Of a stretch of DNA of 64,000 nucleotides, positions 8,306-17,436 are shown piece after piece. Origin of the DNA: Palauibacter sp965207805. Its GTDB lineage: Bacteria; Gemmatimonadota; Gemmatimonadetes; Palauibacterales; Palauibacteraceae. Both the position numbers and the translations under genes were made by a program. The notes under the pieces are model-generated. The model saw only the letters and a list, made by a program, of their open reading frames with translations. It did not search any database and was not told where the DNA came from. The DNA lies in the NCBI GenBank assembly GCA_965207805.1, contig OZ242312.1:3100001-3164000 (forward strand), given 5' to 3'. How positions within the stretch are numbered: position 1 is the stretch's first letter; each line of letters begins with the position of its first letter.

Positions 8306-10213
8306 ATGCGGGTGGGGGCGCTGGAGGCGCGGCGCTGGGCGGGGCTTGTGTTCGCGGCCGGACCCGGCGAAGGGATCGGCCTCCGACTCGTCTTCACGAC
8401 CCCGGGCGGTGAGCGGCGGGAGTTGGAGGACTGGTACTGGATGGTCTCCCGCGTCGGTCCCCACGCACCGGACGGCAGCTACGCGCGCATGGAGTTCGAT
8501 CTCGCCGCCGAGCCGTCGCCCGATTCCCGCCCCCGGGAGGGCACGCTCATCCTGGAGTGGTCGCGCCGCGACGATGCCGTGGCGCTGCGGGCGGTGGCGC
8601 GCGCGCCGGGCCGGGTGGAGTTGGTGGCGGACGATCCGTGGGGATGGAAGACGACGTGGGAGGAAACGTCCGACGGCTGGCGGGCCGCACCAGGCGGCGT
8701 GGAGATGGCCGCCGCCTTCGCGCCCCGGGCGGGGGAACGCGCGGCCACGGTGGTCGCCTGGGATCCGAAAGGGGCGCCGTCCCGAGCGGGCGCCGTCCTG
8801 GACCGCGCCCAACGCCTTCTACCGGGACTGGACCGCTGGATCGACGACGCGCGCGCCGACTGGAACCGCCGCCGGCCGCGCTCGCCGGGGGCCACGGAAG
8901 GACTGGTCGAAGCCGTCGCGGACCACTCGATGTGGAACGTCCTCCTCCAACCGGAAACCGGACGGCTGTACGCGCCGGCCGGCCGCCGCTGGATCTTCCC
9001 GAAACCGGACGGGGCACGCGGGGAAGGCGCGGCTGCGGGCGCGGACGCGACGGAGGGCGGGGACGCACGGGAAGGCGCGCCGGAGCCGGACGACTGGACG
9101 GTGTTCGGGTGGGATTCCTTCTTCAACGCGCTGGCGCTCGCCACCGCGTCCGGGCGCTTGGCGTGGGACGTTCTCCTCGCCGGGCTCGAGTCGCGCTATC
9201 CGAACGGCAACGTGCCCAACTGGAGGAGCCGGCGCGGCGGCACGCCCGACCGCTCCCAACCGCCGGTAGGGTCGTTCGCGGCGCTGAAGCTGCACCTCGC
9301 CTGTCCTGACGAGGACGCACTGGCCGCGGCCTGGACCGGGCTCCGCGCCTGGAACGACTGGTGGGTGGCGGACAAGGACGGACGCCCGCGCCGGGAGGGG
9401 CTCACGCCGGGGCTGCTGGCCTGGGGTTCGGATACGGCGCTGGTGCCCGAGCGGAAGCGGCTCCCGGCGTGGGAGGTGGGCGCGAGCGGCCACCAGCGGG
9501 CGGCGTGGGAATCGGGCCAGGACGACCTGCCGCTGTGGGAGGAGGCGGAATGGGACTCGGAACGGGAAGTCCTCGCCATGTCCGCCGTCGACCTGTGCAG
9601 CTACCGCGCCCTGGACCTCGAGTGCCTGGCGCGGATCGCCCGCATCCTGGGGGACGCGGCGGAGGCGGAGCGGCTGGAGGCGGAACGCCGCCGGCTCGTC
9701 GCGGCGATGAACCGGGTGCTGTGGTCCGAAGCCGCCGGGCTCTACCTGGATGAACTGCCCGGGGGTCTCTCTCCCCGCGTGGCGGCGTCGAACTTCCTCC
9801 CCCTCATCGCGGGCGTGCCGTCGGCGCGCCGGGCGCGGCGCATGGTTTCCATGCTGTGCGACCCCGCGCGCTTCCGCGGAGAGTGGATGCTGCCCACGAT
9901 CTCGCGCGACGACCGCGCCTTCGAGGATCAGCAGTACTGGCGCGGCTCCATCTGGCCGCCCATGAATTACCTCGTGCTGCAGGGACTGCGGCGCTATGGG
10001 TTCGACGAACTCGCAAGCGAACTGGCATGGAAGGGGGCGTTCATGTTCCTGGCCGACCTCCGGCGCACGGGGTTCTGCCGTGAGAACTTCGACGCGCGCA
10101 CCGGCCGCGGGCGGGGACACCGCTTCCAGAGCTGGGGGCCGCTGTTCGCGCTGGGAGCGCTCGAAGAGCTCGGCGTCGCGGGCGAGGCGCGGACGGTCGA
10201 GTCGTCACCATGA
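8306..10213 (+). CDS. Second GH63/MGH1-like glycoside hydrolase
   Basis: 635 residues, no signal peptide. A beta-rich N-terminal part (about 1-190) precedes an (alpha/alpha)6 barrel. Barrel motifs are VFGWDSFFNALALA near residue 270, QQYWRGSIWPPMNYL near 545 and CRENFDARTGRG near 593, the usual catalytic-pocket sequences of GH63 and mannosylglycerate or glucosylglycerate hydrolases. It differs clearly from the glycosidase at 1020, so the two may take different linkages or act in sequence. ATG at 8306 is used; a GTG at 8303 is alternative. Only four bases separate it from the permease gene, and its stop overlaps the kinase fusion gene (ATGA). Confidence 0.87.
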   Translation: MRVGALEARRWAGLVFAAGPGEGIGLRLVFTTPGGERRELEDWYWMVSRVGPHAPDGSYARMEFDLAAEPSPDSRPREGTLILEWSRRDDAVALRAVARAPGRVELVADDPWGWKTTWEETSDGWRAAPGGVEMAAAFAPRAGERAATVVAWDPKGAPSRAGAVLDRAQRLLPGLDRWIDDARADWNRRRPRSPGATEGLVEAVADHSMWNVLLQPETGRLYAPAGRRWIFPKPDGARGEGAAAGADATEGGDAREGAPEPDDWTVFGWDSFFNALALATASGRLAWDVLLAGLESRYPNGNVPNWRSRRGGTPDRSQPPVGSFAALKLHLACPDEDALAAAWTGLRAWNDWWVADKDGRPRREGLTPGLLAWGSDTALVPERKRLPAWEVGASGHQRAAWESGQDDLPLWEEAEWDSEREVLAMSAVDLCSYRALDLECLARIARILGDAAEAERLEAERRRLVAAMNRVLWSEAAGLYLDELPGGLSPRVAASNFLPLIAGVPSARRARRMVSMLCDPARFRGEWMLPTISRDDRAFEDQQYWRGSIWPPMNYLVLQGLRRYGFDELASELAWKGAFMFLADLRRTGFCRENFDARTGRGRGHRFQSWGPLFALGALEELGVAGEARTVESSP

Positions 10214-12393
10214 AGCACGTGGAGTCGACCGACCGGCCGGAGCGGCCGACGCTGGTAATCCTCGCCGCCGGGCAATCCACCCGGTTCGGCCGCGCCAAGC
10301 AGCTCGAACCGGTGGGACCGGGCGGCGCGTCGCTGCTCGAATACGCCGTGTACGACGCCTTGCGCGCGGGCTTCGGGCGTTTCGTTCTCGTGGTGCGGGA
10401 GAGCCAGCGCGAGGAGTTCGAGGCGCGCCTGCGTCCGATGCGGGCGGCGGGGATCTCTCTCTTCCTCGCCTGCCAGCGTCTCGTCCACCCCGACCTCGTC
10501 CCGCTCGCCCCACCTGGGCGCGTCCGGCCCTGGGGCACGGGATTCGCCGTGCTGGCCGCGGCGACCGCCCTGCGTCGCCGGGGCGCCTTCGCCGTCTGCA
10601 ACGCGGACGACTTCTACGGACGAGTAGCGTACGAGCGCCTGGCGCACGCGCTCGCGGCGCCTCCCCCGGGCATCCGTGCCTTCGCGGTGACCTACTCGCT
10701 GGCCGACACCCTGTCCGCTTTCGGCGGCGTGTCGCGCGGCCTGTGCGAAGAGGAGCCCGACGGCACGCTGCTCCGCATGACCGAGGGCCTCGACTTGCGC
10801 CTCGACGGCGCCGCGCAGCGGACGGGCGAAGGCGCCGATGCCTCGGCGGTCCGGCCCGATGTCGTCGGGTGCACGCCCTCCGGCGCGGCGATCCGCGTGG
10901 GCGCGGACAGCCAGGCGTGCATGGGCCTGTGGGGGTTCTTCCCCGACATCTTGCCGTTGTTGTCGCGGCGCTTCCGGAGCTTCCTCGCGGCCTCCCCCGG
11001 GATCGAGGACGAGTTCTACCTGTCGGAAACCGTCAGCAACCTGGTGGTCGCCGAACGGACGCGTTGCGGCCTCGTGCCCGCGGGCAAGGGGTGGAAAGGC
11101 GTCACCTTCCCCGGAGACCGCGAGGGCGTCGCCGTCTCGCTTCGGCAACTCACGGAGGCGGGCGCGTACCCCGCCGACCTCTGGACGCCGCACGTTCACG
11201 CGGAGCCGGCGCGCTCGGCGCAGGCGTCACTCTTCGGTCCGCCGCAGGCGTTGCCCGGCGGGGTCGTGACGGCTCCGGGGCGGATCAACCTGATCGGCGA
11301 GCACATCGACTACAACGGCCTGCCGGTGCTGCCGATGGCGCTCGACCGGCACGTCCAGCTGGACTTCGAGGCGCTGGCGCACGCGACGGTCGAACTCGAA
11401 GGCGATTCCGCCCATGGTTCGTTCGCCTTTCGGCTGGACCGGGCGAGCGAATCCGCTCCCCGGGGACACTGGTCGAACTATGTGCGGGCCGCGGCCAGGG
11501 GATTGCTGGACCACGGCGTGGAACTGAAGCGAGGCATCCGGGGAACGGTCACGGGCACCGTGCCGGTGGCGGAGGGCCTGTCGTCCTCCTCCGCCCTGGT
11601 GGTCGCGTCCGCGCTGGCCCTGCTGCACGCGAACGAAGCGCAGGTGGAAGCCCTGGAACTGGCGACGCTCCTCGCCCGGGCCGAGCGACATGTCGGCGTG
11701 CAGGGCGGCGGGATGGACCAGGCGGCGTCACTCTGCGGAAAGGAAGGGCACGCGTTGCGGATCGACTTCGGGCCGCTGCGCGTGACGCCGGTGCCGGTGC
11801 CGGAGGGGTGGCGGTGGGTCGTCGCCTCGTCGTTGGCGCGCGCGGAGAAGGCGGGCGCGGTCCGCGAGTTGTACAACGAGCGGCGGGCCCAGTGCGCGGC
11901 GGCCCTCGAACGGGTGGGCCGGACCTCCTGGCTGGACGTGGTGGAAGCCGACGAGGCGGAGTTCACATCGGTCCTGGCCGAGGCGCGGAAGTCGCTGCCG
12001 CTCACGTTGTGGAGGCGCTTTCGTCATGTGGCTACCGAGGGTCGCCGGGTGATCGAGGCCGAGCGCGCGCTCCGCGGCGAGGACATGGCCGCCTTTGGCC
12101 GGCTGATGAACGCATCGCACGCCAGCCTGCGCGATGACTTCGGCGTGAGTACGCCGGCGCTGGACGAGATCGTGGGCGTGGCCCTCGACGCGGGCGCGGC
12201 CGGGGCGCGGCTCACGGGCGCGGGATTCGGCGGCTGCGCCGTCGCGCTCTGCCGCGCCGACGAGGCGAAGGGCGTGATCGAAGCCCTGATCGATCGCTTC
12301 TACGCCCCCCGCGGAGGGGTCGGCCGCCGCGCCCTCTTCGTCGCCGACGCCTCCGACGGCGCCACCGTGGACAGCAAAGGAAGTGTCACATGA
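10210..12393 (+). CDS. Nucleotidyltransferase-galactokinase fusion
   Basis: 727 residues in two parts. Residues about 14-330 form a sugar-nucleotide transferase: LVILAAGQSTRFG at residues 15-27 is the nucleotide-binding loop, and VCNADDFYG near 130 holds the metal-binding Asp. Residues about 350-727 are a GHMP kinase of galactokinase type, with GRINLIGEHIDYNGL near 355, GLSSSSAL near 456 and LTGAGFGGCAVAL near 667. The order matches bifunctional fucokinase/GDP-fucose pyrophosphorylase (FKP), so one protein may phosphorylate a released sugar at C1 and convert it to an NDP-sugar. Substrate is unknown. It sits in the importer/glycosidase operon with ATGA overlaps at both ends. Confidence 0.88.
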   Translation: MKHVESTDRPERPTLVILAAGQSTRFGRAKQLEPVGPGGASLLEYAVYDALRAGFGRFVLVVRESQREEFEARLRPMRAAGISLFLACQRLVHPDLVPLAPPGRVRPWGTGFAVLAAATALRRRGAFAVCNADDFYGRVAYERLAHALAAPPPGIRAFAVTYSLADTLSAFGGVSRGLCEEEPDGTLLRMTEGLDLRLDGAAQRTGEGADASAVRPDVVGCTPSGAAIRVGADSQACMGLWGFFPDILPLLSRRFRSFLAASPGIEDEFYLSETVSNLVVAERTRCGLVPAGKGWKGVTFPGDREGVAVSLRQLTEAGAYPADLWTPHVHAEPARSAQASLFGPPQALPGGVVTAPGRINLIGEHIDYNGLPVLPMALDRHVQLDFEALAHATVELEGDSAHGSFAFRLDRASESAPRGHWSNYVRAAARGLLDHGVELKRGIRGTVTGTVPVAEGLSSSSALVVASALALLHANEAQVEALELATLLARAERHVGVQGGGMDQAASLCGKEGHALRIDFGPLRVTPVPVPEGWRWVVASSLARAEKAGAVRELYNERRAQCAAALERVGRTSWLDVVEADEAEFTSVLAEARKSLPLTLWRRFRHVATEGRRVIEAERALRGEDMAAFGRLMNASHASLRDDFGVSTPALDEIVGVALDAGAAGARLTGAGFGGCAVALCRADEAKGVIEALIDRFYAPRGGVGRRALFVADASDGATVDSKGSVT

Positions 12394-15300
12394 AGCGATT
12401 GACGTTTCGGGATTGGCGGGCCACCGCCGTAGCCTCGGCGGTCGTGTACTCCGGGCTGACCGCCTCCTCGTGCGACGCTCCGGGGTCCCGCGCTCGCATT
12501 TCGGAGGAGGTGCGGGTGCTGGATACGTATCCGTTCTCGGATCCGAATCCCGTGCCGGTGCTCGCCACCGACCGGCGGCTGTACCCCTACCACACGTTCG
12601 AGGGATACGCGGCGACGTCGGAGCCCCGGGAGTGGAAGGTCGTGAAGATGGAGAACGACCTCGTGGAGGTTTTCGTCCTTCCCGAGGTGGGCGGCAAGGT
12701 GTGGGGGGCCGTGGTGAAGGAGACGGGCCACGAGTTCATCTATCGGAACGAAGTGATGAAGTTCCGGGACATCGCGCTGCGCGGTCCGTGGACCTCGGGC
12801 GGCCTCGAGTTCAACTTCGGCGTCATCGGACACACGCCGGCCACCGCCACGCCCGTCGACTACCTGGTGCGGGAGAACACGGACGGCAGCGTGAGCACGA
12901 TCGTCGGCGCCACCGACCTTCCGGCGCGGACGCCGTGGCGGGTCGAGATCCGGCTTCCACCGGACCGGGCCGCCTTCGAGACGCGCGTCCTGTGGTACAA
13001 CCCGACCCCGCTGGAGCAGCCGTACTACAACTGGATGACGGCCGCGGCCTTCGCGCAGGACGACCTGGAACTGTTCGTGCCCGGCGACGCCTACCTGGAG
13101 CACTCCGGGCGGGTGCGCCCCTGGCCCGAGGACGAGGAGGGGCGATTCCTGCCCCTGTACCGCAACAACGCGTTCGGGGGACACAAGTCCTATCACGTCG
13201 TCGGGGCGCTGAACGACTTCTTCGGCGGCTACTACCACGACGAGGACTACGGCTGGGGGCACTGGGCCCCGCACGAGGAAATGCCGGGGCGCAAGATGTG
13301 GCTGTGGGCGCTGTCCCGGGCCGGCGGCGTCTGGGAGGATCTGCTCACGGACACGGACGGACAGTACGTCGAGTTCCAGGCGGGGCGGCTGCACGTACAG
13401 TACGCCCCCGGGGCGGACCGGAACCCGATCACGGAGGGGGCATTCGACCCCCTCTCGGCCAGCCGCTGGACGGAGTGGTGGTTCCCGCTCGAAGGGACGG
13501 GCGGCCTCACGGACGCTTCCCCCCACGGCGCCATGCACGTCGAACGGGAGGGCGACCGCCTGCGGGTCGTGATCCAGGGGTTCGGAGCCGGGGTCGACAC
13601 CGTGGCGGTATGGTCGGACGGCGAACAGGTCGCCGCCCGGGCCGTGACGTTCGAAGCCCTGGATCCGGTGACGGTCGAGTTCGAGGTGGCGCCCTCGCGC
13701 CCGTGGCGCGTTTCGCTCCCCCGGCTCCGCCTGGAAGCGTGCTCGACGCCGGACGCAGCCGGTCTCGCCGGGGTGTGCGGATTCGGTGGGGAGCCCGCGG
13801 TGTCCCGGCCGTTCGGGACGAACGCCGAGGCGTGGGACGCGCTCCCGGAGACGGATCGCCTGGTGTTCGAGGCGAGGGAGTTGGCGCGGGGCCGCCGCCA
13901 TGCCGACGCGCGGACGCTGTACGAACGGGCGCTCGCCGCCGAGCCCTGGAACCGGCAGGCGTTGCTGGGTCTCGGCGCCTTGGCACTGAGGTCGGCCCGC
14001 TACGAGGAAGGCCTCGCCCTCGCCCGGCGCGCGCTCCAGCTCGACACCTACGATCCCGAGGCCAACTTCCTCGCCGGCAACCTGTATCTCGCCCTCGGGC
14101 GCCGCGCCGATGCGCTCGACTCGTTCGGCTGGGCGGCCCGGTCGGTCTCCCACCGGGCCGCGGCGCGCACGCGGCTGGCGGAGTTGGCGCTGGAGGCGGG
14201 GGACATGGCGGAAACGCGCCGCCACGCCGCGCTGGCGCTCGACCACGACCGTGTGAGCATTCCGGCCCGCGAAGTGCTGGCCATCGCGGCGCGCCTCGAG
14301 GGAGACGAGGCCGGTGCTGCGCGCGTGCAGGCGGAGCTGCTCGAACTCGACCCGCTGAACCACTTCGTGCTGGCCGAGCGGTATCTCGCGGCCCGGGCCG
14401 AGGGATCCGGCGGCGGAGAGGCGACGGACGGAGCCGAAGCGGCGCGCCTCGCGGCGTCGATGCGGAGCGAGTACCCGGGGCAGACGCTGCTGGAACTCGC
14501 CGTGGGCTACGCGAACCGCGGGCTGCCCGGCGATGCCGCGCGCCTCCTGGAGCTGGCGGACGAAGTGGGCGGCGGCCCCGTGGCGACGGCGTGGCTCGCC
14601 TTCCTGACGGATGACGCGGACATGCTGCGCTCGGGGGCCGATCCCGCCTTCGCCTTCCCCTACCGCCCGGAGACCCTGCCGGTCATGCGCTGGGCGGCCC
14701 GCGAAGACCCGCACTGGGGTTGGCGCTACCTACTGGGCTTGAACCTGTGGGCGCTCGACCGCGACACGGAGGCGGCCGAAGCGTTGGCTTCGCTGGGGGA
14801 CGAGCCCGACTACGGCCCCGCCTATGCCGCGCGCGCGCATCTGACGGGGGCGCTGGGCGGCGACCCGGGGCCCGACTTCCATCGTGCGGTCGAGATGGAT
14901 CCCGAGAGCCGCCTCCTCCACATCTTCCTCGTCCGGCACCTGCAGGAAACGGGACGGTGGGCGGAGGCGCGCGAGGCGTCCGGTCGGGGACGGGAACGCT
15001 TCCCGGACGACTTCAACCTCGCCCTCCTCCACGTGCGGGGGCTCATCCAGGCGGGCGGGTACGGCGAGGCGATCCGGATGCTCGCGAACACCCACGTTCT
15101 TCCCTCGGAAAACTCCGGCGAAGCCCACCGGCTGTACGAGTTCGCGCACGTCGGCGCCGCACTCGACGAACTGGAGGCCGGGGACCGCCCCGCCGCGCGC
15201 CGCCACCTGGAGGCCGCGCTGCTATGGCCGGAATCGCTCGGCCAGGGCCGTCCCTTCGACCCCGACGACCGCCTGGTGCGGTTCCTGCTCGCCGCGGCGG

Positions 15301-15464
15301 CGGAAAGCCCCGATGGCGGACCCGCACCCGGAGCCTTCGAAACCGCCACCATCGCGTCGCTGCGCGCCCGCCTCGATTCGCTCGCCACCTCCGCCTCCCC
15401 GACCGCGGCGATCGAGCGAGCCCTCCTGCGCCGCTCCCTCGCCGCCGCCCGCCTGCAACGCTAG
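12390..15464 (+). CDS. DUF5107/TPR lipoprotein
   Basis: 1024 residues. The leader ends TASSC with Cys at residue 28, suggesting a lipoprotein. Residues about 60-400 match the DUF5107 type found beside glycosidases (LYPYHTFEGYA, VFVLPEVGGKVWGAVVKETG, GGLEFNFGVIGH, WNTPLEQ-like YNPTPLEQPYYNWM). This fold resembles aldose-epimerase/glycosidase beta-sandwiches. From about 480 onward tetratricopeptide-like helices repeat (ARTLYERALAAEPWN, ALALARRALQLD-like units). Its position after the kinase fusion suggests carbohydrate binding or processing outside the membrane. It begins with an ATGA overlap. Confidence 0.82.
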   Translation: MKRLTFRDWRATAVASAVVYSGLTASSCDAPGSRARISEEVRVLDTYPFSDPNPVPVLATDRRLYPYHTFEGYAATSEPREWKVVKMENDLVEVFVLPEVGGKVWGAVVKETGHEFIYRNEVMKFRDIALRGPWTSGGLEFNFGVIGHTPATATPVDYLVRENTDGSVSTIVGATDLPARTPWRVEIRLPPDRAAFETRVLWYNPTPLEQPYYNWMTAAAFAQDDLELFVPGDAYLEHSGRVRPWPEDEEGRFLPLYRNNAFGGHKSYHVVGALNDFFGGYYHDEDYGWGHWAPHEEMPGRKMWLWALSRAGGVWEDLLTDTDGQYVEFQAGRLHVQYAPGADRNPITEGAFDPLSASRWTEWWFPLEGTGGLTDASPHGAMHVEREGDRLRVVIQGFGAGVDTVAVWSDGEQVAARAVTFEALDPVTVEFEVAPSRPWRVSLPRLRLEACSTPDAAGLAGVCGFGGEPAVSRPFGTNAEAWDALPETDRLVFEARELARGRRHADARTLYERALAAEPWNRQALLGLGALALRSARYEEGLALARRALQLDTYDPEANFLAGNLYLALGRRADALDSFGWAARSVSHRAAARTRLAELALEAGDMAETRRHAALALDHDRVSIPAREVLAIAARLEGDEAGAARVQAELLELDPLNHFVLAERYLAARAEGSGGGEATDGAEAARLAASMRSEYPGQTLLELAVGYANRGLPGDAARLLELADEVGGGPVATAWLAFLTDDADMLRSGADPAFAFPYRPETLPVMRWAAREDPHWGWRYLLGLNLWALDRDTEAAEALASLGDEPDYGPAYAARAHLTGALGGDPGPDFHRAVEMDPESRLLHIFLVRHLQETGRWAEAREASGRGRERFPDDFNLALLHVRGLIQAGGYGEAIRMLANTHVLPSENSGEAHRLYEFAHVGAALDELEAGDRPAARRHLEAALLWPESLGQGRPFDPDDRLVRFLLAAAAESPDGGPAPGAFETATIASLRARLDSLATSASPTAAIERALLRRSLAAARLQR

Positions 15465-15475
15465 GAGAAGCTGTC

Positions 15476-15922
15476 ATGAAGCGACTGATGATATTGGGCG
15501 TGCTGCTCGCTACGCCGGTGCAGGCGCAGGAGACTGAAGAGACAGAGGGTCGGTTGATGCTCGAAGCGGGCATCGATGGCGGCAACGACATCGCGTGCCC
15601 CGGGCACTACGTCGGCGTGAAGGGACGCGTCGCCGGCCCGGTGTCGGTGTACGCGAACGTGGACAACTTCCGCTGCGTGGAGGTCGCGGGCACGACCAGC
15701 CGGGGCGGACTGTCCGTCCGGATCGGGCGCGGCGAGTGGCTCCTGCGGCCGGCGGCGCGCGCGGGGCTGGCGTACACGGGAAGCGAGGTTGTCCATACGT
15801 TCGGCGCCAGCCTGACGCTCGGCCGGCGGTATGGCGGGCGTGTGATCCTGGAGCGGCAGCCGCTGTCGGACAGCGACGACGCGCTCGTCCTGTTCCAGAT
15901 CGGCGGCTACATCTCGTTCTGA
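15476..15922 (+). CDS. Small secreted protein, possibly beta-barrel
   Basis: 148 residues. A signal peptide (MKRLMILGVLLATPVQA) is followed by alternating polar and hydrophobic residues and a terminal Phe (IGGYISF), which is typical of small outer-membrane barrels. An AGGAG site at 15464-15468 fits the ATG at 15476. It follows the DUF5107 gene by 11 bp and is probably the last gene of the operon. No specific family is recognised. Confidence 0.7.
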   Translation: MKRLMILGVLLATPVQAQETEETEGRLMLEAGIDGGNDIACPGHYVGVKGRVAGPVSVYANVDNFRCVEVAGTTSRGGLSVRIGRGEWLLRPAARAGLAYTGSEVVHTFGASLTLGRRYGGRVILERQPLSDSDDALVLFQIGGYISF

Positions 15923-15929
15923 GCAGCCG

Positions 15930-17222
15930 CTAGCCCGCGGGCGTAGCCTCCGCGGCCGCCAGCTTCACGCCCTCCTCCTCGTCCACCCGCAGCAGGAGCA
16001 GGAACCCTGCGGCGAGGAACACGAGGATGGAGGCGATGGCCCACCGGTGGCTGCCCGTGGCGCCGAGGATGAGCCCGTAGGAGAGCGGCCCGGCCGCGGC
16101 GGAAAGCCGGCCGGAGAAGGCGTAGAAGCCGAACAGTTCGCCCTGCTTGCTGTCGGGCACGAACGAACCGAGGAGGGCGCGGCTCCCCGCCTGGTTCGGC
16201 CCGACCATCAGCCCCAGGAGGATGGCCGCGGCCCAGAACATCGGGAGGTCCCGCGCGGACCACGCCATGGCGATCGCCACCATCAGAAGCACGAGCGTGA
16301 TGGCGATCGTTCGCTTCCCGCCGATCCGGTCCTGCACGAACCCGAAGCCGATCGCGCTCGCGCCGGCCGTCAGGTTCACGACGATCCCGAGGATGAGGAG
16401 GTCGGCCGTCTCCATCCCGAACTCGGCCCCGGCGAAGATCGCCGCCATCGCGAAGGCGGTCGCCAGCCCGTCGTTGTAGACGAGCCGCGCCACGAGGAGG
16501 CGGACGGCCTGGCGGTAGCGCCTCAGGTCCCGGGCCGTGTCGGCGATGCGGCCGAAGCCCATGCGCACGTAGGTGCCGAGCGACGCGCGGCGGCGGGGCT
16601 GCCGCTCCCGGAGGAAGAGAAAGACCGGAATCGAGAACACGAGGAGCCAGCCGGCGGCGAGGAGGTTCGTGGAACGCACGTTCAGCCCTCCCTCCTCGGG
16701 CAGCCAGCCGCTGACCATGCCCAGCGCCGGCACGAGGCAGAGGAGGCCGCCGAAGTACCCGAGGCCCCAGCCCAGCCCGGATATCCGTCCCATGTTCTCT
16801 CGCGTCGAGATCTCGGGAAGGAACGCGTTGGCGAGCGACTGCATCGACTCGTAGGCGACGCTGGCCCCGATGAACACGAGCGCGGCGATCCACGCATCGC
16901 CCGGCCCCATGCCGAACAGACCCGCGGTCAGGGCGACGCAGACCGTCGTGGCGATGAGCAGAAACCGCTTCTTGAGGCCGCCGAAGTCCCCCATCGCGCC
17001 GACCACCGGCATGATGAGCGCGGTCGTGACCGCGGAGACGGTGACCGCGCGCGACCACCAGACCCCCCCCAGCACATCGTCGGGGGCGATCGACCGCGCG
17101 AACCAGGCGGAGAAGATGAACGTGACGACGATCGTCCCGAAGGCCGAGTGGGCGAAGTCGTACATCGCCCAAGAGACGATCTCCCGGCGCGCAACGGGCG
17201 GGGTCTGTGGGGTCGAGTTCAC
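15930..17222 (-). CDS. MFS transporter, UMF1/Atg22-like
   Basis: 430 residues from the GTG at 17222. About twelve hydrophobic segments are visible. The opening motif SWAMYDFAHSAFGTIVVTF is characteristic of the UMF1 family, whose yeast relative Atg22 exports amino acids from the vacuole. Bacterial substrates are mostly unknown. An upstream start at 17438 would add 72 low-hydrophobicity residues and run into the divergent acyl-CoA dehydrogenase gene, so the shorter form is preferred. It converges on the operon with only 7 bp between stops. Confidence 0.88.
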   Translation of the reverse strand: MNSTPQTPPVARREIVSWAMYDFAHSAFGTIVVTFIFSAWFARSIAPDDVLGGVWWSRAVTVSAVTTALIMPVVGAMGDFGGLKKRFLLIATTVCVALTAGLFGMGPGDAWIAALVFIGASVAYESMQSLANAFLPEISTRENMGRISGLGWGLGYFGGLLCLVPALGMVSGWLPEEGGLNVRSTNLLAAGWLLVFSIPVFLFLRERQPRRRASLGTYVRMGFGRIADTARDLRRYRQAVRLLVARLVYNDGLATAFAMAAIFAGAEFGMETADLLILGIVVNLTAGASAIGFGFVQDRIGGKRTIAITLVLLMVAIAMAWSARDLPMFWAAAILLGLMVGPNQAGSRALLGSFVPDSKQGELFGFYAFSGRLSAAAGPLSYGLILGATGSHRWAIASILVFLAAGFLLLLRVDEEEGVKLAAAEATPAG

Positions 17223-17436
17223 TCGCGGCGGCCTTTCGAGTCTGGCGGGGGCCCGTTTCGAGGGCTCAAGGGTATCACGGGAAGTCCGCGTGATGCGACC
17301 CGTCCGGCTGCGTTCGCCCGCCGTCGCGAACGTGACGCCGCCGGTTTGTCGCGAACGCATGGCGCGGGGTAGGTTTGCGGGAGTGCCGCCCGCCGCGGCG
17401 GCGTCACCGATGAGGCACGGGAGACGGAAGATCCAC

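Noticed and set aside
16047..17372. 441-codon open frame antisense to the MFS gene
   Set aside because: His/Glu/Arg-rich shadow with no family motif.
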